Below the pieces are notes generated by a model that did no database searches, was not told the DNA's origin, and saw only the letters and a list, made by a program, of their open reading frames with translations. Below are positions 1 through 11,476 of a DNA stretch of 64,000 nt, piece by piece. This DNA is from Heterohyrax brucei (Eukaryota; Chordata; Mammalia; Hyracoidea; Procaviidae). Every line of letters begins with the position of its first letter. Position 1 is the stretch's first letter. The position numbers were made by a program, and so were the translations under genes. The DNA lies in NCBI GenBank assembly GCA_028571685.1, contig CM053142.1, positions 124,736,796 through 124,800,795 on the forward strand, in the 5' to 3' direction.

Positions 1-621
1 TTGAGGTTACTAAAAACTGCCTGCTAGGGAACACATAATGCTTCCTCATTTTCTTCCTCCTTTTAATCAAATTTCCTTTGGCTGCCTTGTGGTCAGTTTG
101 CTAGTGTGGGTGGGAGGGGTGCCAGCCAACAAAGACGCCGTCCCAGGTTTCAGGGTTTCCAGCCAAAGGAATGCTTGCAGCTATCATTTGAGCTCCTGCA
201 TGTGCCAACAACAAGGGGTATGGGGCTTAAAGAATAATAAAAAGAGAAGCCCCTTGGCTTGAGCTAGCATGCTAGCTGGACAGACTAAGGAAGACTTACA
301 GAGAAAAATAGGATACCTCCTGAAGCTAGCTAAGGAACAAAGGTATCCCTGGGGATCAGAGAGGGTGGTACAGGAATCTGAAAAGGCTCTAATAGTTGGT
401 CAGGCAGGGGCTCTGGTAACAGTGCAATGAGAGTAAAAGCAAGGAACCAGGAAGTGGCCTGGCACACAGGGTTGCTTTTGGAGTTGCCCCTAGGACAAAA
501 GAGAGTGGGCAGATGGATGGGAGGAGTGTGGCCTCCTGGGTAACTGGTCCTGCTGTTGCACCCTGAGCTCCTACAGGGCACACCCTCCTGTCAAGGGAAA
601 TGCACAATTAAATAAAGGATT
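1..621. other. Unassigned intergenic or intronic DNA
   Basis: No gene and no repeat family that I can name with confidence. The short open frames here have no splice context or recognisable protein. The stretch ends with an AATAAA at 611-616 just before the RTE remnant, so part of it could be an old LTR, but I cannot show LTR ends. Confidence 0.3.
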
Positions 622-1075
622 ATTGTTACTGGTTGCCATTGAGTCTTCTCAGACTCCTGAAACCTTCTGTGTAACAGAACAAAACATTGCCCAGTTCTCC
701 ATCAGCCTCATCATCACCAGCATGTGTGAGTCTATCATTCTGGCTATTGGGCCAATCTGTCTCACTGAGGGTATCCCACATCCTCCTTGGCTTTTTACTT
801 CACCTAACTTGATGCCTGCCTCTAGAGACTTATCCTTCCAAAGACATGTCCAAAGTAAGCAAGTCGGACAATATTCTGTGGTGATCCATAAAGTTTTCAT
901 TGCTAATTTTCAGAGGCAGACGGCCAGGTCTCTCTTCCTAGTCTGTCTTAGACTGGAAGCTTCGCTGAAACCTGTCCACCATGGGTGACACTGCTGGTAT
1001 TTGCTTGCATAGATTCCAGCATCATAGCAAAATATAAGCCACTATAGCACAACAAGCTGACAGATAGGAAGCGGA
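622..1075 (-). mobile_element. Internally deleted RTE LINE (3' end fused to 5' end)
   Basis: Read on the minus strand, 1075-~870 matches the 5' region of the RTE copy at 41025 (the 'acaggtttcagc' segment, then a stretch ending 'ctatggat'-like). From ~866 to 622 it jumps directly to the RTE 3' region: 'tactttggacatg', then a segment resembling 44100-44360, ending in a degenerate tail. The ~3 kb coding body is absent. It is either a private deletion or a member of a non-autonomous RTE-derived family. It cannot encode protein. Confidence 0.65.
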
Positions 1076-1099
1076 CATAAAGAATATATTTTGTTACCT

Positions 1100-1550
1100 A
1101 AACCAAAATTACTCCCCACCGATACACACAATTTAACACAACCATATAACCAGCATCCAGATCAAGAAACAGACATGACCAGAACCCTGGGATTTACCCT
1201 CAAGATTCCATTCAATAATGCTGCTTCCCTGGAAGGGTAAGACTACTCCTGATATCTGCAATGTTTTTGCCCATTTTAGTACTTTATATGAAGTTACACA
1301 GGACTCCTGCCTTGCTGGATGTAAAGTCTGAGAAATTCATTCATGTTATGTGTAGTTACAACTTATTCATTTGCAGGGCTGGGCAGTACTCTGTTCTGTG
1401 AATATGAGTATGCCACAATCAACTTACCCATTCTATTCTTGATGGGCATCTGGATAGTTTCTAATTTGGTCTATCACAAGCAGAGCTGCTATGAGCATTC
1501 TAGTCTTTTGGTGAATATCTGTACACACTTTTATTGGGTACTGGCTGCCT
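1100..1550 (-). mobile_element. Old L1 3'-region fragment, antisense
   Basis: The plus strand carries the usual reverse complement of an ancient mammalian L1 3' end: the 'acaaccatataaccagcatccag' type segment, a 'ggctgggcagtactctgttc' type segment, then 'gctgctatgagcattctag'. It is heavily diverged and has no usable reading frame. The subfamily cannot be set without a library search. Confidence 0.6.
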
Positions 1551-1780
1551 GATTTATAGTGCAAGAATACAATATTCCTCTGGTCTGAGTTAAAAGAAAA
1601 TGTGAAATGGCTGTGATCTAATTATGTGTGGTTGAGGATTTTGTCATTAAGAACTATATCAGTCTTAATTTATTCTTTAAAATCTCAAAGTAACAAGAAA
1701 CAAGGTGGTATGATTAAACTATTAATGACTTAAATATTTACAAAATTTGGACTGGTTTAGGTGGATCTTAAGGAGTGGAA
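1551..1780 (+). repeat. Direct repeat copy A (unknown family)
   Basis: Aligns with 9168-9400 over about 230 bp. Shared blocks include 'ttctttaaaatctcaaagt', 'acaagaaacaag' and 'catttaagaact'-like segments, with many substitutions and small indels. It lies just outside the full-length L1. The sequence is AT-rich and non-coding. Confidence 0.7.
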
Positions 1781-1899
1781 ATGGTGGGTCCTAATATGTT
1801 CAGCTTAGAGTGACTCCCAAAACTTTTCCAAAGTAATTCTGATTTCTACTTCCATCAGCAGAGTAAGGAGGTAAAAAGGCATTAAATGAGACAGCAGTT

Positions 1900-1948
1900 T
1901 TCATGACAGGATGAGTCAGAATCAACCGGATAGCAATGGGTTTAACTG
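1900..1948 (+). mobile_element. AfroSINE 3' tail fragment
   Basis: Contains the SINE tail motif 'gatgagtcagaatcaaccgg' followed by 'caatgggttt'. Head and body are missing, so only the 3' end remains. It lies between repeat copy A and the L1. Confidence 0.5.
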
Positions 1949-1986
1949 GAAAATTTTTAAACTAACCTTTAGAAATTATTCAGATT

Positions 1987-2783
1987 GAGGTGGAATCAAG
2001 ACAGCAGACTAAACACGTCTCCCTAAATCCCTCTGGAAACCAAGATCTGAACTGATAATTAAACGGAGCCTTCTGGATACCTAGTGAGCCCTAGAACATG
2101 GCATAGGGCTGTTAATTTGGACTTCATACCTCTGAATTGAAAAACCTCCTCTCTTTTGCCATCCCCTGCTCTTGGTGAGTGCTGGCTTTCATGGGCTGAA
2201 AGTAACTCCCCATTTTAACTTTTGTTTCTCTGTCTTAGACAGCAGGTGGATCGGGAACTTGACCAGCAGCTAATCTGAGATGCACAGCTGGTAGGATCGG
2301 CGAGCTAAACTGCCACATTTTGAGAGTCCGGCTTTGGACTCTGTATATCTTAGCACCTTTGGCCTCTCTTTCTGTCTCCACCATTGAGTAGCCTGCACTG
2401 AGACAGGTCGGGAGCTTGTGCAGGATGCCATCTTCTTCCACTGGGAGCCAGATATACCCATACGGAGGCCTCAGATGGACCTAATTCCTAGGCTGGAGGT
2501 AGCGTCTGCCTGGAGCAGAGCACACTTCTGGCAGAAAAGCAGTATTTTACACAGTGTAGCCTACTGCTGGGGCCCAGCAGTAGAGGCCAGCAGGGCAGTA
2601 GCTTTTATTTTGAACTAGCTTATAACATCTGGGATTGGATATAGAGGAAAGAGCTCTGTGCACTTGAAAATCTCACTGACTTTGGAAGTTGTCAAGATAC
2701 CTTTCACCTTTCATTTGAAGATGGCCTAGAGAAACAACAGTGGTCCATCCTCACAGCATCTCTCCCAGCCTTTATTGACCCAC
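1987..2783 (+). promoter_or_regulatory. L1 5' UTR (presumed internal promoter)
   Basis: Sequence between the 5' TSD and the ORF1 start. L1 5' UTRs normally carry an internal Pol II promoter. I infer that from position only and did not identify specific factor sites. It starts 'gaggtggaatcaagacagc', the usual style of an L1 5' end. Confidence 0.6.
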
Positions 2784-3828
2784 ATGATGCCCCCAAAACA
2801 ACAAACTCTGGATAAAAGCAGAACAAAGAAATCACCCATAGCTTCAAAAGGCCCCCAAAAGAAACACTCAAAGAACTTCCCAGACAAAAAAAACCTTCTG
2901 AAACTATTGGAAGGTGAATCCAAAAGGATTATATATAGAGTCCTCCTAGACCTCATACAAAATTCAGCAGAGCAAAATGAAAAATTAAGCAAGCTGTTCC
3001 ATGAAAGGCCAACAGATCAAGAACAAAATCAAAGATATAGAAACTTCAATTGAAAGCCAAGAATACAGAATGGAACAAATGAAAAATATACTTTCTGAAT
3101 TGGAAGATGGAGCTACTGACTCCAGAATTTATGAGGAAAAATCAGAAAAAAGAGACAAGAAAAATGAAGAAGCATTAAGAAGCATGTGGGACTCTATTAA
3201 GAGGAACAATCTGCGATTTACTGGAGTTCCTGAACAGCGTGAGACACTTGAGAACACACAGAGTATTGTTGCTGAGCTGCTGAGAGAAAACTTCCCAAAA
3301 ATTATGAAAGAAGAGTAGATATCCAAGATGCCTATGGAACTCCACTCAATATAGATATCAAAAGAAAGATGCCAAGACACGTTATAATCAAGCTTAACAA
3401 AATGAAGCAGAAGCAGAAACTCCTAAAGGCAGCAAGACTCAAAGCAAAGCTAACATTCAGAGGGAAACCCTGTAGGCTTTGGTAGGATTTCTCAGTAGAA
3501 ACAATGCTGGCATGGAGACAGTGGCATGACACAGTCAAAGCCTTGAAGGAGAAGAACTTCCAACCAAGAATTATATATCCTGCAAAACTATCTTTCAAAT
3601 ATGAAAATGAAGTTAAGACATTCACAGATAAACAGAAACTCAAGAGACTTTGTAAAAACGAAACCAAAGCTACAAGAAATACTGAAAGAATCTCTTGGCT
3701 TAGAAGAACAAAACCACCAACTTTATATTTTAGAAGAAAATTCAGGACACATCACCCAGAAGCCTATTGAGTTAGGGAAGGCTCCAAACTCAGTAAAAGC
3801 TATAATAGTGAAAGAAATGATCCAGTAA
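2784..3828 (+). pseudogene. L1 ORF1 (RNA-binding chaperone), broken
   Basis: ORF1p is the trimeric RNA-binding protein that coats L1 RNA in the cytoplasm. The start is one of two adjacent ATGs at 2784 and 2787, giving MPPKQQTLDK. The frame runs to ~3050, with a basic N-terminus and a leucine-rich segment. It then shifts to the frame opening at 3001, which gives a coiled-coil-like segment and the RRM-type 'FTGVPE' motif before a stop at 3316-3318. The C-terminal domain signature 'NFQPRIIYPAKLSF' sits at ~3556-3600 in another frame, and the last codons end at 3828. At least one frameshift and several stops break the gene. Total span fits a ~340-residue ORF1. Confidence 0.85.
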
Positions 3829-4153
3829 TCATATCATGGAAACTATGATGTCAACAAATTAAAAAGAGGGATGTACTACAGTTGTTATTATTCTTCCAGA
3901 TGGAGAGGATATTAATAAGACTGATGGTAACTGAAATGGAGTTTATACATAGTTTATTAAGGGGAATCAATGGGACAGCTGTAAAGCACAATCAAGATGC
4001 AACATATCAAGTCAACAAACGTACTCTAGGAGTCTCAACAATCACAAAACCAACCCTGAAAAAGGCAAAAAATCAACTAACAAAAAAGAATGTCCTCAAA
4101 CAGATTAATAAGAACAACAGAGAAAACATCAACACAAAAATAAGCATATCACA

Positions 4154-7100
4154 ATGACGGCACTAAACACATACCTATCAATAATTACACTGAATGTGAA
4201 TGGACTGAATGCTCCAGTAAAGAGACATCAAGTGACATCTTGGATCAAAAGACACGACTCATGTATTTGTTGCCTACAAGAAACTCAACTTAAACTTAAA
4301 GATACAAACAAACTGAAAATCAAAGGATGGAAGAATATATATCAAGCTAACAATACACGAAGAAGAGCAGGTTTGGCAATTCTAATCTCAGAAAAAAATA
4401 GATTTTAATGTAAAATCCACCATCAAGAACAAGGATGGACACTATTTATTGCTGAAAGGTTCAATACACAAGCAGGACTTAACAGTATTAAATATTTAGG
4501 CACCTAATATCAGAGCACCTAAATACATCAAAGAAACACTGAGTACACTAAAAAAGGAGATAGATCACTCCAATAATAGTGGGAGACTTCAACACTCTTT
4601 TCTCAATACTGCACAGATCACCTAGAACAAAAACTCAATAAAGACACAGAAGACCTTATTGCCACAATTAACCAATTAGATCTCATCGACATATACACAA
4701 CTTTCCATCAATCACTGGACAACTACAGCTTCTTCTCCAGTGCACATGGAACCTTCTCCAGAACAGACCATGTGTTAGGACATAAAGCAATTCTCAACAA
4801 AGTCTTTACCACTGAATTAATGCAAAGCATCTTCTCAGATCATAAAGTCATCAAAGTCAAAATCAACAGCAGAAAAAAACATAGAAAGTGGAACTCATGG
4901 AATCTGAACATCTTGCTCAAAAACCTATGGATTATAGAAGAAATTAAGGATGAAATAAAGAAATTTATGGATTCTAATGAGAACGAAAACACTTCCTACC
5001 AGAACCCGTGGGATACAGCCAAAGCAGTGCTCAGAGGTCAGTTTATCTCCATAAATGCACACATCTGCAAGGTAGAAAGAAACCAAATCAAAGAGCTAGC
5101 CCTACAGCTTGAACAAGTAGAGAAAGAACAACAGAGGAACCCTTGAGGCACCAGAAGAAAACAGATCATAAAGATTAGAGCAGAACTAAACAAATTAGAC
5201 AACAGAAGAATTGAAAACATTTAAAAGACCAAAAGGTGGTTTTTAGAAAAGATCAACAAAACTGAAAAACCGTTGGTTAAACTTACTAAAGAAAAACAGA
5301 AAAAGAAACAAATAACCCAAATAAGAAATGGCAGGGGAGTTGCCATAACAGATCCAACACAAATAAAAAATATCGTAATAGAACACTATGAAAGTCTGTA
5401 TTCTAACAAATTTGAAAACCTAGCAGAAATGGACAAACTCTTAGATTCATATCACCTACCAAAATTATCACAAGGTGAAGAAGAACAACTTAACCAACCC
5501 ATCACAAAGGAAGAGATTGAAAAAGTCATAAACTACAACCAAAAAAAGTCCAGGCTCAGATGGCTTCACTGCAGAATTATACCAAGCTTTTAGACAAGAT
5601 TTTTCTCCAAGTCTACTAAGAGTATTTCATAGTATAGAAAGGTATGGAATACTCCCAAATTCATTCTATGAAGCCAGCATAATGTTGCTACCAAAGCCAG
5701 GTAAAGACACAACCAAAAAGGAGAACTCCAGACCAAAATCACTCATGAATCTAGATGCAAAGATCTTCAACAAAATTCTTGCCAACAGAATACAGCAATA
5801 TATCAAAAAAATAATCCATCATGACCAAGTTGGATTCATACTAGGGATGCAAGGCTGGTTCCACATCAGAAAAACAATTAATGTGATCAACCACAAAAAC
5901 AACACAAAAGACAAGAATCACCTGACTTTGTCTATTAATGCAGAAAAGGTATCAGATAAAGTCCAACATCCATTCATGCTAAAAACTCCCAGAAAAATAG
6001 GAGCAGACAGCAAATTCCTCAATGCTATAAGGGCCATTCATACAAAACCAACTGCCTATGTCATTCTGAATGGAGAGAGACAAACAATTTCCCTTGAGAA
6101 TGGGAACTAGACAAGGATGCTCACTCTGACCTCTCCTATTCAACACTGTACTAGAAGTTCTAGCCAGGGCAATTAGACAAGACCAAGAAATAAAGGGCAT
6201 CTGCATTGGCAAAGAAAAAGTGAAAATCTCCCTATGTGCAGATGATATGATTATACACACAGAGAATCCTAAAGAATTCATAAGTAAACTACTCAAACTA
6301 ATAGAAGAGTTCAGCAAAGTCTCAAGATACCAGATAAACATAAGTAAATCAGTAGGATTCCTTTATACCAATGAGATTGTTAATGAAGAAATCACCAAAT
6401 CAATACCATTTACTATAGCTCGTAAGAAGATCAAGTACCTAGGAATAAATCTAACCAGAGAAATAACAGACCTTTACAAAGAGAACTACAAGTCCTTACT
6501 ACATAAACAGAGGAACCCACCCCCGCTCAGGCATAGAAGACTTAACATTGTTAAAATGTCTATTTTACCCAAAGCAACCTACTTACATAATGCAATCCAA
6601 ATACTAATTCCAGAGACATTTTTTAATGAGATGGAGAAACAAATCACCAATTTTGTTTGGAAAGGGAAGAAGCCCCAGATAAGTAAAGCACTACTGAAGA
6701 AGAACAACACACTGGGAGGTCTCTCATTACCCGACTTTAGAACCTATTAAACTGCCACAGTAGTCAAAACAGCTTGTTACTGGTACAAAAACAGACAGAT
6801 AGATCAATGGAACAGAATAGAGACCCAGAGATGATACCACCTTCCTGTGAACAGTTGATATTCGATAAAGACCCTAAGACATTAAGCTGGGGTAAAAACA
6901 ATCTCTTCAACAAACGGTGCTGGCAAAATTGGATATCCATATGCAAAAAATGGAAAGAAGACCCCTATCTTACACCTTATACAAAAACCAACTCAAACTG
7001 GATAAAAGACCTAAATATCAAATCTAAAAAAGTAAAGCTCATACAAGAAAAAGTAGGAACGGTGGAAGCTTTAATACACAACACAGACAGACTTCAAAAT

Positions 7101-7921
7101 CTGTCAAACAAACCACAAACATAAGAAGAGAAAATAGACAAAATGGGAACTACTAAGAATTAAACACTTTTGCTCATCCAAAGACTTTATTAATAGAATT
7201 AAAAGGCCACCTACAGAATGGGAAAAAATATTTGGCAACTATACATTAGACTAACAACTGATCTCCATAATATATAAGGTACTATGCAATATCAATAAGA
7301 AAAAGATAAATCATCCAGTTAAGCGATGGGCAACGGAGCTCGACAGACACTTCTCTAAAGACGAGGTCCAGGCAGCCAAAAAACACATGCGGACATGCTC
7401 ACAATCATTAGCTATTAAAGAAATTAAAATGAAAACGAGAATGAGATACCATCTCACTCCAACAAGGTTGGCCATGATCCAAAAAACTCAAATCAACAAA
7501 TGCTGGAGAGGCTGTGGAGAAAATGGAACTCTCCTACACTGTTGGTAGTATTGCAAAATGGTGCAACCTCTTTGGAAAGCAATCTGGTGCTTCCTTAAAA
7601 AGCTGGATACAGATATACCATTTGACCCAGTAATTCCACTATCCTACAGAAGCAAGGCCATTCACACCAACAGATACATGCACACGAATGTCTATTGCAG
7701 CACAGTCCACAAGAGCAAAAAGATGGAATCAACCCAGATGCCCAACAACAGACGAATCGATAGGTAAACTATGGTATATATATACTCAATGGATCACTAT
7801 GCAATAATAAAGAACAATGATGATTTTAGGAAACATAACCTGGTTTCAATTGGAGGGCATTACGTTGAGTGAAAGCAGTCAGCGACAAAAGGACAAATAT
7901 TGCATGAGACCCATACGATAA
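4154..7921 (+). pseudogene. L1 ORF2 (endonuclease-reverse transcriptase), broken
   Basis: ORF2p nicks DNA and copies RNA at the nick. The ATG at 4154 opens 'SIITLNVNGLNAPVKR', the usual APE-endonuclease N-terminus, followed by 'LQETQL' (catalytic Glu). The GDFN motif is at 4582-4593 and 'SDH' at 4835-4843, each in a shifted frame. The reverse-transcriptase region runs from ~5270 to 6750. The catalytic box is at 6235-6246 and reads C-A-D-D instead of the usual F-A-D-D. The C-terminal Cys motif CX3CX7HX4C is at 7501-7554 and contains a TAG in place of a Trp codon. The end 'CMRPIR-stop' at 7921 matches the antisense copy at 22757. The span is ~1255 codons, normal for the family. Many stops and frameshifts make it inactive. 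Confidence 0.9.
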
Positions 7922-8894
7922 GAACTTAAAAACAGACTCACCCATAGAAGACTCTTTGATGGCTGCAATGGTGGGGAGGGCGGGAGGACGATGGGGGGAG
8001 GGTTTAGATTAGATAGTTTACAGAAATTTCACTGGGTGAAATGTGTGACAGCACACATTAGAAAGACGATCAATATTAACTGGACTTCAACATAACATGA
8101 GTATTTCTCCCATTTTAACCCAATATTGCAAGGGCCGAGTAGCTGGGATGGGGGCTGGGGACCATGCTCTCAGGGGAAATCAAGGCCCAATTGGCACAAC
8201 TAGTGTTTTGCTAAGAGAGTCTTCTGCACCCCACATTGGTCAGTGGCATCTGGGGTCTTTAAGCTGCCAAGCTGCCATCTAAGGGTACGGCAAATGGTCC
8301 CAACTCAGCAGGAACAGATGATCACCAAGGACCAAAACGACATGGGGGAAAGAGAACCCAGAAGACAGAGAGACCCATGTGAGTGTGTGACTACATCGAC
8401 TTGTGACCGGAAGAACCGGATGGTGCCTGGTCACCACCACTGATAGCCTTGATGGAGCTCACAAAGTAGAGTTTCACTGGCATCACAAGAATAAAAAGGG
8501 GTACACCCTGAGATCTCCAGTAAAAGACTGCAAGTGATGGGCCAGGCACCTGGGAGTTCGAGCATTGCCCCTGACTTTCATGCTGCCCCTGTCTATAAAT
8601 GGAGATCCACTCTTCAGATAGGAATGGACTGGACTTGGTGACACTGAGTGACCATATCATGTGTGCACTTACAGTTTTATGAATCTATAGGATGTCATCC
8701 TGCTGACCTCTTACCATAGGGAGGCGAGTGGGTGGAGAGGAGGGGATGGGAGATTGTTGGGAAGAGAAGACATGTATGGAGCGGAGAGGAAGAGTGTGCC
8801 ATCACCGGGCAGGGAGAACAGTGGGAGCTGCACGCAGGTGGGCATGCAAATTTATATGGGAATGCACATTTTCACTCAACCATAATAAAAAAAA
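7922..8894 (+). other. L1 3' UTR with poly(A) signal and tail
   Basis: Non-coding 3' part of the L1 with a G-rich segment ('gtggggagggcgggagg' at ~7971-7988). It ends with AATAAA at 8884-8889 running into a short A-tract. The segment is shared with the antisense L1s at 21795-22740 and 63388-64000, which defines one L1 3' UTR family in this genome. Confidence 0.85.
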
Positions 8895-8907
8895 AATCAT
8901 TCGGATT

Positions 8908-9167
8908 TCTCAGCATTTGAAAGGAAGTTACCAAAATGAAGATTTTAAGTAACACAAATCTTTCCTGCCCTTATGGGGGATCAGGGGATGGGGGCGGGGC
9001 ATAAATATCTCATTAAATTCCATGAGATGACTGGAAGTCTTATATTTCAAGATGATTTATCATGATGGTAGTCTAAGGTCACAAATGGAATGAAATTAAC
9101 AATGTTGGCCAAGCAACTGGTGATAGCTGATGGTTAAACGAAACAGTTTTTGTAGAGTCCACACTGA
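8908..9167. other. Unassigned sequence right of the L1
   Basis: No gene. It holds a short G-rich run at 8975-9000 ('gggggatcaggggatggggg'), otherwise AT-rich sequence with no recognised family. Confidence 0.3.
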
Positions 9168-9400
9168 CTGCCTGACGTATAGCACAAGAACTTACTATTC
9201 TTTTGGGTTGAGTTTAAAGAAAATATGAAATGGCTATGATCTAAATATGTATGGTTGGATGTTTTCATTAAGAACTGTATCAATCTTACCTTATTCTTTA
9301 AAATCTCAAAGTGACAAGAAACAAGCTTATATAAATAAACTACTCCTCAATTGAATACTGATAAAATTTGGTCCGGTTCATTGGATCTCACGAAAAATTC
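9168..9400 (+). repeat. Direct repeat copy B (unknown family)
   Basis: Second copy of the 1551-1780 sequence, in the same orientation and on the other side of the L1. The identity is roughly 80% by eye. Homology begins at 'ctgcctga' and fades after 'ggatct'. Flanking sequence on the left differs from copy A. Confidence 0.7.
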
Positions 9401-9908
9401 CTATTCGCATTTCTACACAAGATAGCACTGATCAGCCAAAAGGAATAGCATGCCCCTAAAATAATTTTAAAATTGTATAATTTATATCTGATTCTAAAGA
9501 AGCCACATGGATACTGGTATGCAAATAGAAGTGTTAATGTAAAATTGCCTGGATTTGTCATCTCTACTAACAGTTTAATGTATAGAATAAGGGCTAACAT
9601 GTATCCATTTACATAAAACATATAAGCTTTCCATATTCATATGCCTAATGCTTTTCCTTCTCACATAAAAATACATTCACTTAAAGAGAGAGTAACTCAC
9701 ATCAGCAAAAAGATACGTCCACATATTTTCAATCTCTTTGAATATGCAAAATCAGCTTTAGAAACTTCATAAAAGACCACTGAAGTGGTTCCCACGACAG
9801 GAAGGTTACAAAAAGTTCTTCAAATGCATAGTTGAGATTTTATTTTATCTCTGTGGCAAGTGCTGCTCTGAGCACTTTACAAATTATTAATTCATTAATT
9901 CTCATACT
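9401..9908. other. Unassigned AT-rich sequence
   Basis: No gene or repeat recognised. The small minus-strand frame at 9388-9621 begins inside repeat copy B and has no splice signals. Confidence 0.3.
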
Positions 9909-10092
9909 AGGAACCCTGGTGGCACAAAGTTTCTGCATTCAGCTGCTAAGCAAGAGGTTAGTGGCTGAAATCCACCCAGCAGCTCTGGGAGGTAGACCTG
10001 GCGATCTGTTCCCAGAAAGACTGCATCCCAGGACCCCTATGTCTCATGGTTTTCCCGTGAGTTGAAACTGATGGGATGGCACCTTAACAGCC
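9909..10092 (+). mobile_element. AfroSINE, sense
   Basis: Starts 'ggaaccctggtggcac' (tRNA-like head), has a box-B-like region near 9962-9975, then the 'gtagacctggcgatctg' body and the 'gagttgaaactgatggg' tail ending in a decayed 'cttaacagcc'. This is the longer subfamily with the middle body segment. It is diverged and Pol III activity is unlikely. Confidence 0.8.
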
Positions 10093-10127
10093 ATCCTCAC
10101 ACTAATGCTATGTCTGTTGTTTCTCCC

Positions 10128-10390
10128 TACCATCAAGCTGGTTCTGGCTCATACTGACCTTCCACGACAGAACAGAACTAACTGTCCCAGAGGGATTCCT
10201 AACAAGAACAGAGGACTGGGTCTTTTCTCCTGCAAAGCAGCTGGTGATTTAAACAGCTATCCTTTGTTAGCAGCCGAGAGCTACTGCAGACCAGTCCTCC
10301 TCTGTGGCTCTAAATCTAAAACCAAACCCAATGCCACTGAGTCACCTCCAACTCGCAGTGACCCGACCGTGGTAAGGGCTAGTACAAATG
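10128..10390 (-). mobile_element. Two antisense AfroSINE fragments
   Basis: 10128-10300 carries the reverse-complement tail ('ccatcaagctggttctgg') and a decayed body ending near 'gttagcagccgagagc'. A second partial copy at 10316-10378 carries 'aaccaaacccaatgccac' then 'gactcgc'-like sequence. Neither is complete. Confidence 0.6.
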
Positions 10391-11054
10391 AAGAAACTGC
10401 AAACATTTTAGAGATGGTTCAATATGTGCCCTTTTGAACCTCAGTGAATCTTACTTCTCTGAAGACAAACGTAATTCTAATATTATTTAGAGGATGGATG
10501 ACACATTACCTCGTTTCTTTAGTGCTAAGCTAGCTCTTAAGGAACCCTATGGCAGACGGCTCTAGCCTTATATGTTGAACTTTCAATTCAGGTGTTGGGA
10601 GGGTAAGATGGCTTTTAGATTGTTTAAAATTTTGTATGTGCGGCAGCTGTTCAAAAAGTTTCATTTTTCTTAATAAGAAAACTTTGGGAAACATTTTCAT
10701 GTTTGTTTAACTGTGTAACTGTGCTGCATGGAATTCAGTTTCTTAGAGCTGCATAGTGGGCTCCCAATGCATCATCATTAAGTCTGTAACTCCTTGGAGC
10801 CATGAGTAAACAAAACCTCCACTGATACTCATTCTCAAAGTCAAGGCTCTGGGAGAGGTGAAGGGCAACTGCAAGGGGCTAGTCTTTGCAACTTCCCAGG
10901 AGCAGGGCGAAGCTTCACAGTCCAACCTGCTCCCTGCCCCTGAAAACCCTGGGCAGTGTTAGTTTCATCTTCTAAAAAACCTCCCTACTTTTTCATTATA
11001 GTTTTGTAGTCAATAGAATCTACAGCTAGGAGAAAAATGTTACAAGTGTTTTTT
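10391..11054. other. Unassigned intergenic or intronic DNA
   Basis: No gene. A self-complementary 'aagttt...aaacttt' pair lies near 10657-10685. Otherwise there is nothing I can assign. Confidence 0.3.
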
Positions 11055-11067
11055 TAGCCTGTGATTT

Positions 11068-11463
11068 CTCTTCTACTTTTTTAAAAGTTTACTTGACAGA
11101 AAGGATTACAGAGCAAACCAGCTTTTCATTAAACAGTAAACACACTGTTCTGTGACACTGGATGCCAGCCCATGATGTGTCCACATATCCCCTAACTAGA
11201 CCCTGGGTTCGTTGTTACCACCTTCCCTGTCCTCCTCTGTCTTCCAGCCCTTGCCCCTGGGCTGGTGTTCTCTTTTCATTTCATTTTTGTTTCATGGGCC
11301 AGTCTAATCTGTGGCTGAAGAGAGAACCTGTGCACTGACTGACTTCATCCCTGAGCTACAAGGGTACCCAGGGGCCATACTCTTGGGGTTTCTCTAGTTT
11401 CTGTCAGACTAGTAAGTCTGGTCTTCTGTGTGAATTTTATTCTAATTTTTTTATTTAGCTCTG
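11068..11463 (-). mobile_element. 5'-truncated L1 3' end, antisense, with perfect TSD
   Basis: Antisense L1 3' UTR: a T-tract at its left end, then 'cccctgggctggtg' and 'tctgtcagactagtaagtctgg'. The same segments occur at 29936-31216. It is flanked by a perfect 13-bp duplication, 'tagcctgtgattt', at 11055-11067 and 11464-11476. It contains no ORF. Confidence 0.88.
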
Positions 11464-11476
11464 TAGCCTGTGATTT

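Larger units (their letters stand above)
1987..8894 (+). mobile_element. Nearly full-length L1 retrotransposon, inactive
   Basis: A plus-strand LINE-1 of about 6.9 kb. In order it has a ~0.8 kb 5' UTR, ORF1 (2784-3828), an inter-ORF spacer, ORF2 (4154-7921), a ~0.96 kb 3' UTR with AATAAA at 8884-8889, and a short poly(A). It is bounded by a 13-bp TSD: 1974-1986 'aattattcagatt' and 8895-8907 'aatcattcggatt', two mismatches. Both ORFs carry stops and frameshifts, so it cannot move itself. The same 3' UTR family recurs on the minus strand at 21795 and 63388. The TSD mismatches and ORF decay suggest an insertion that is old but not ancient. Confidence 0.92.

Noticed and set aside
2726..2992. Minus-strand frame opposite L1 ORF1
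   Set aside because: Antisense shadow of ORF1, not an independent gene.
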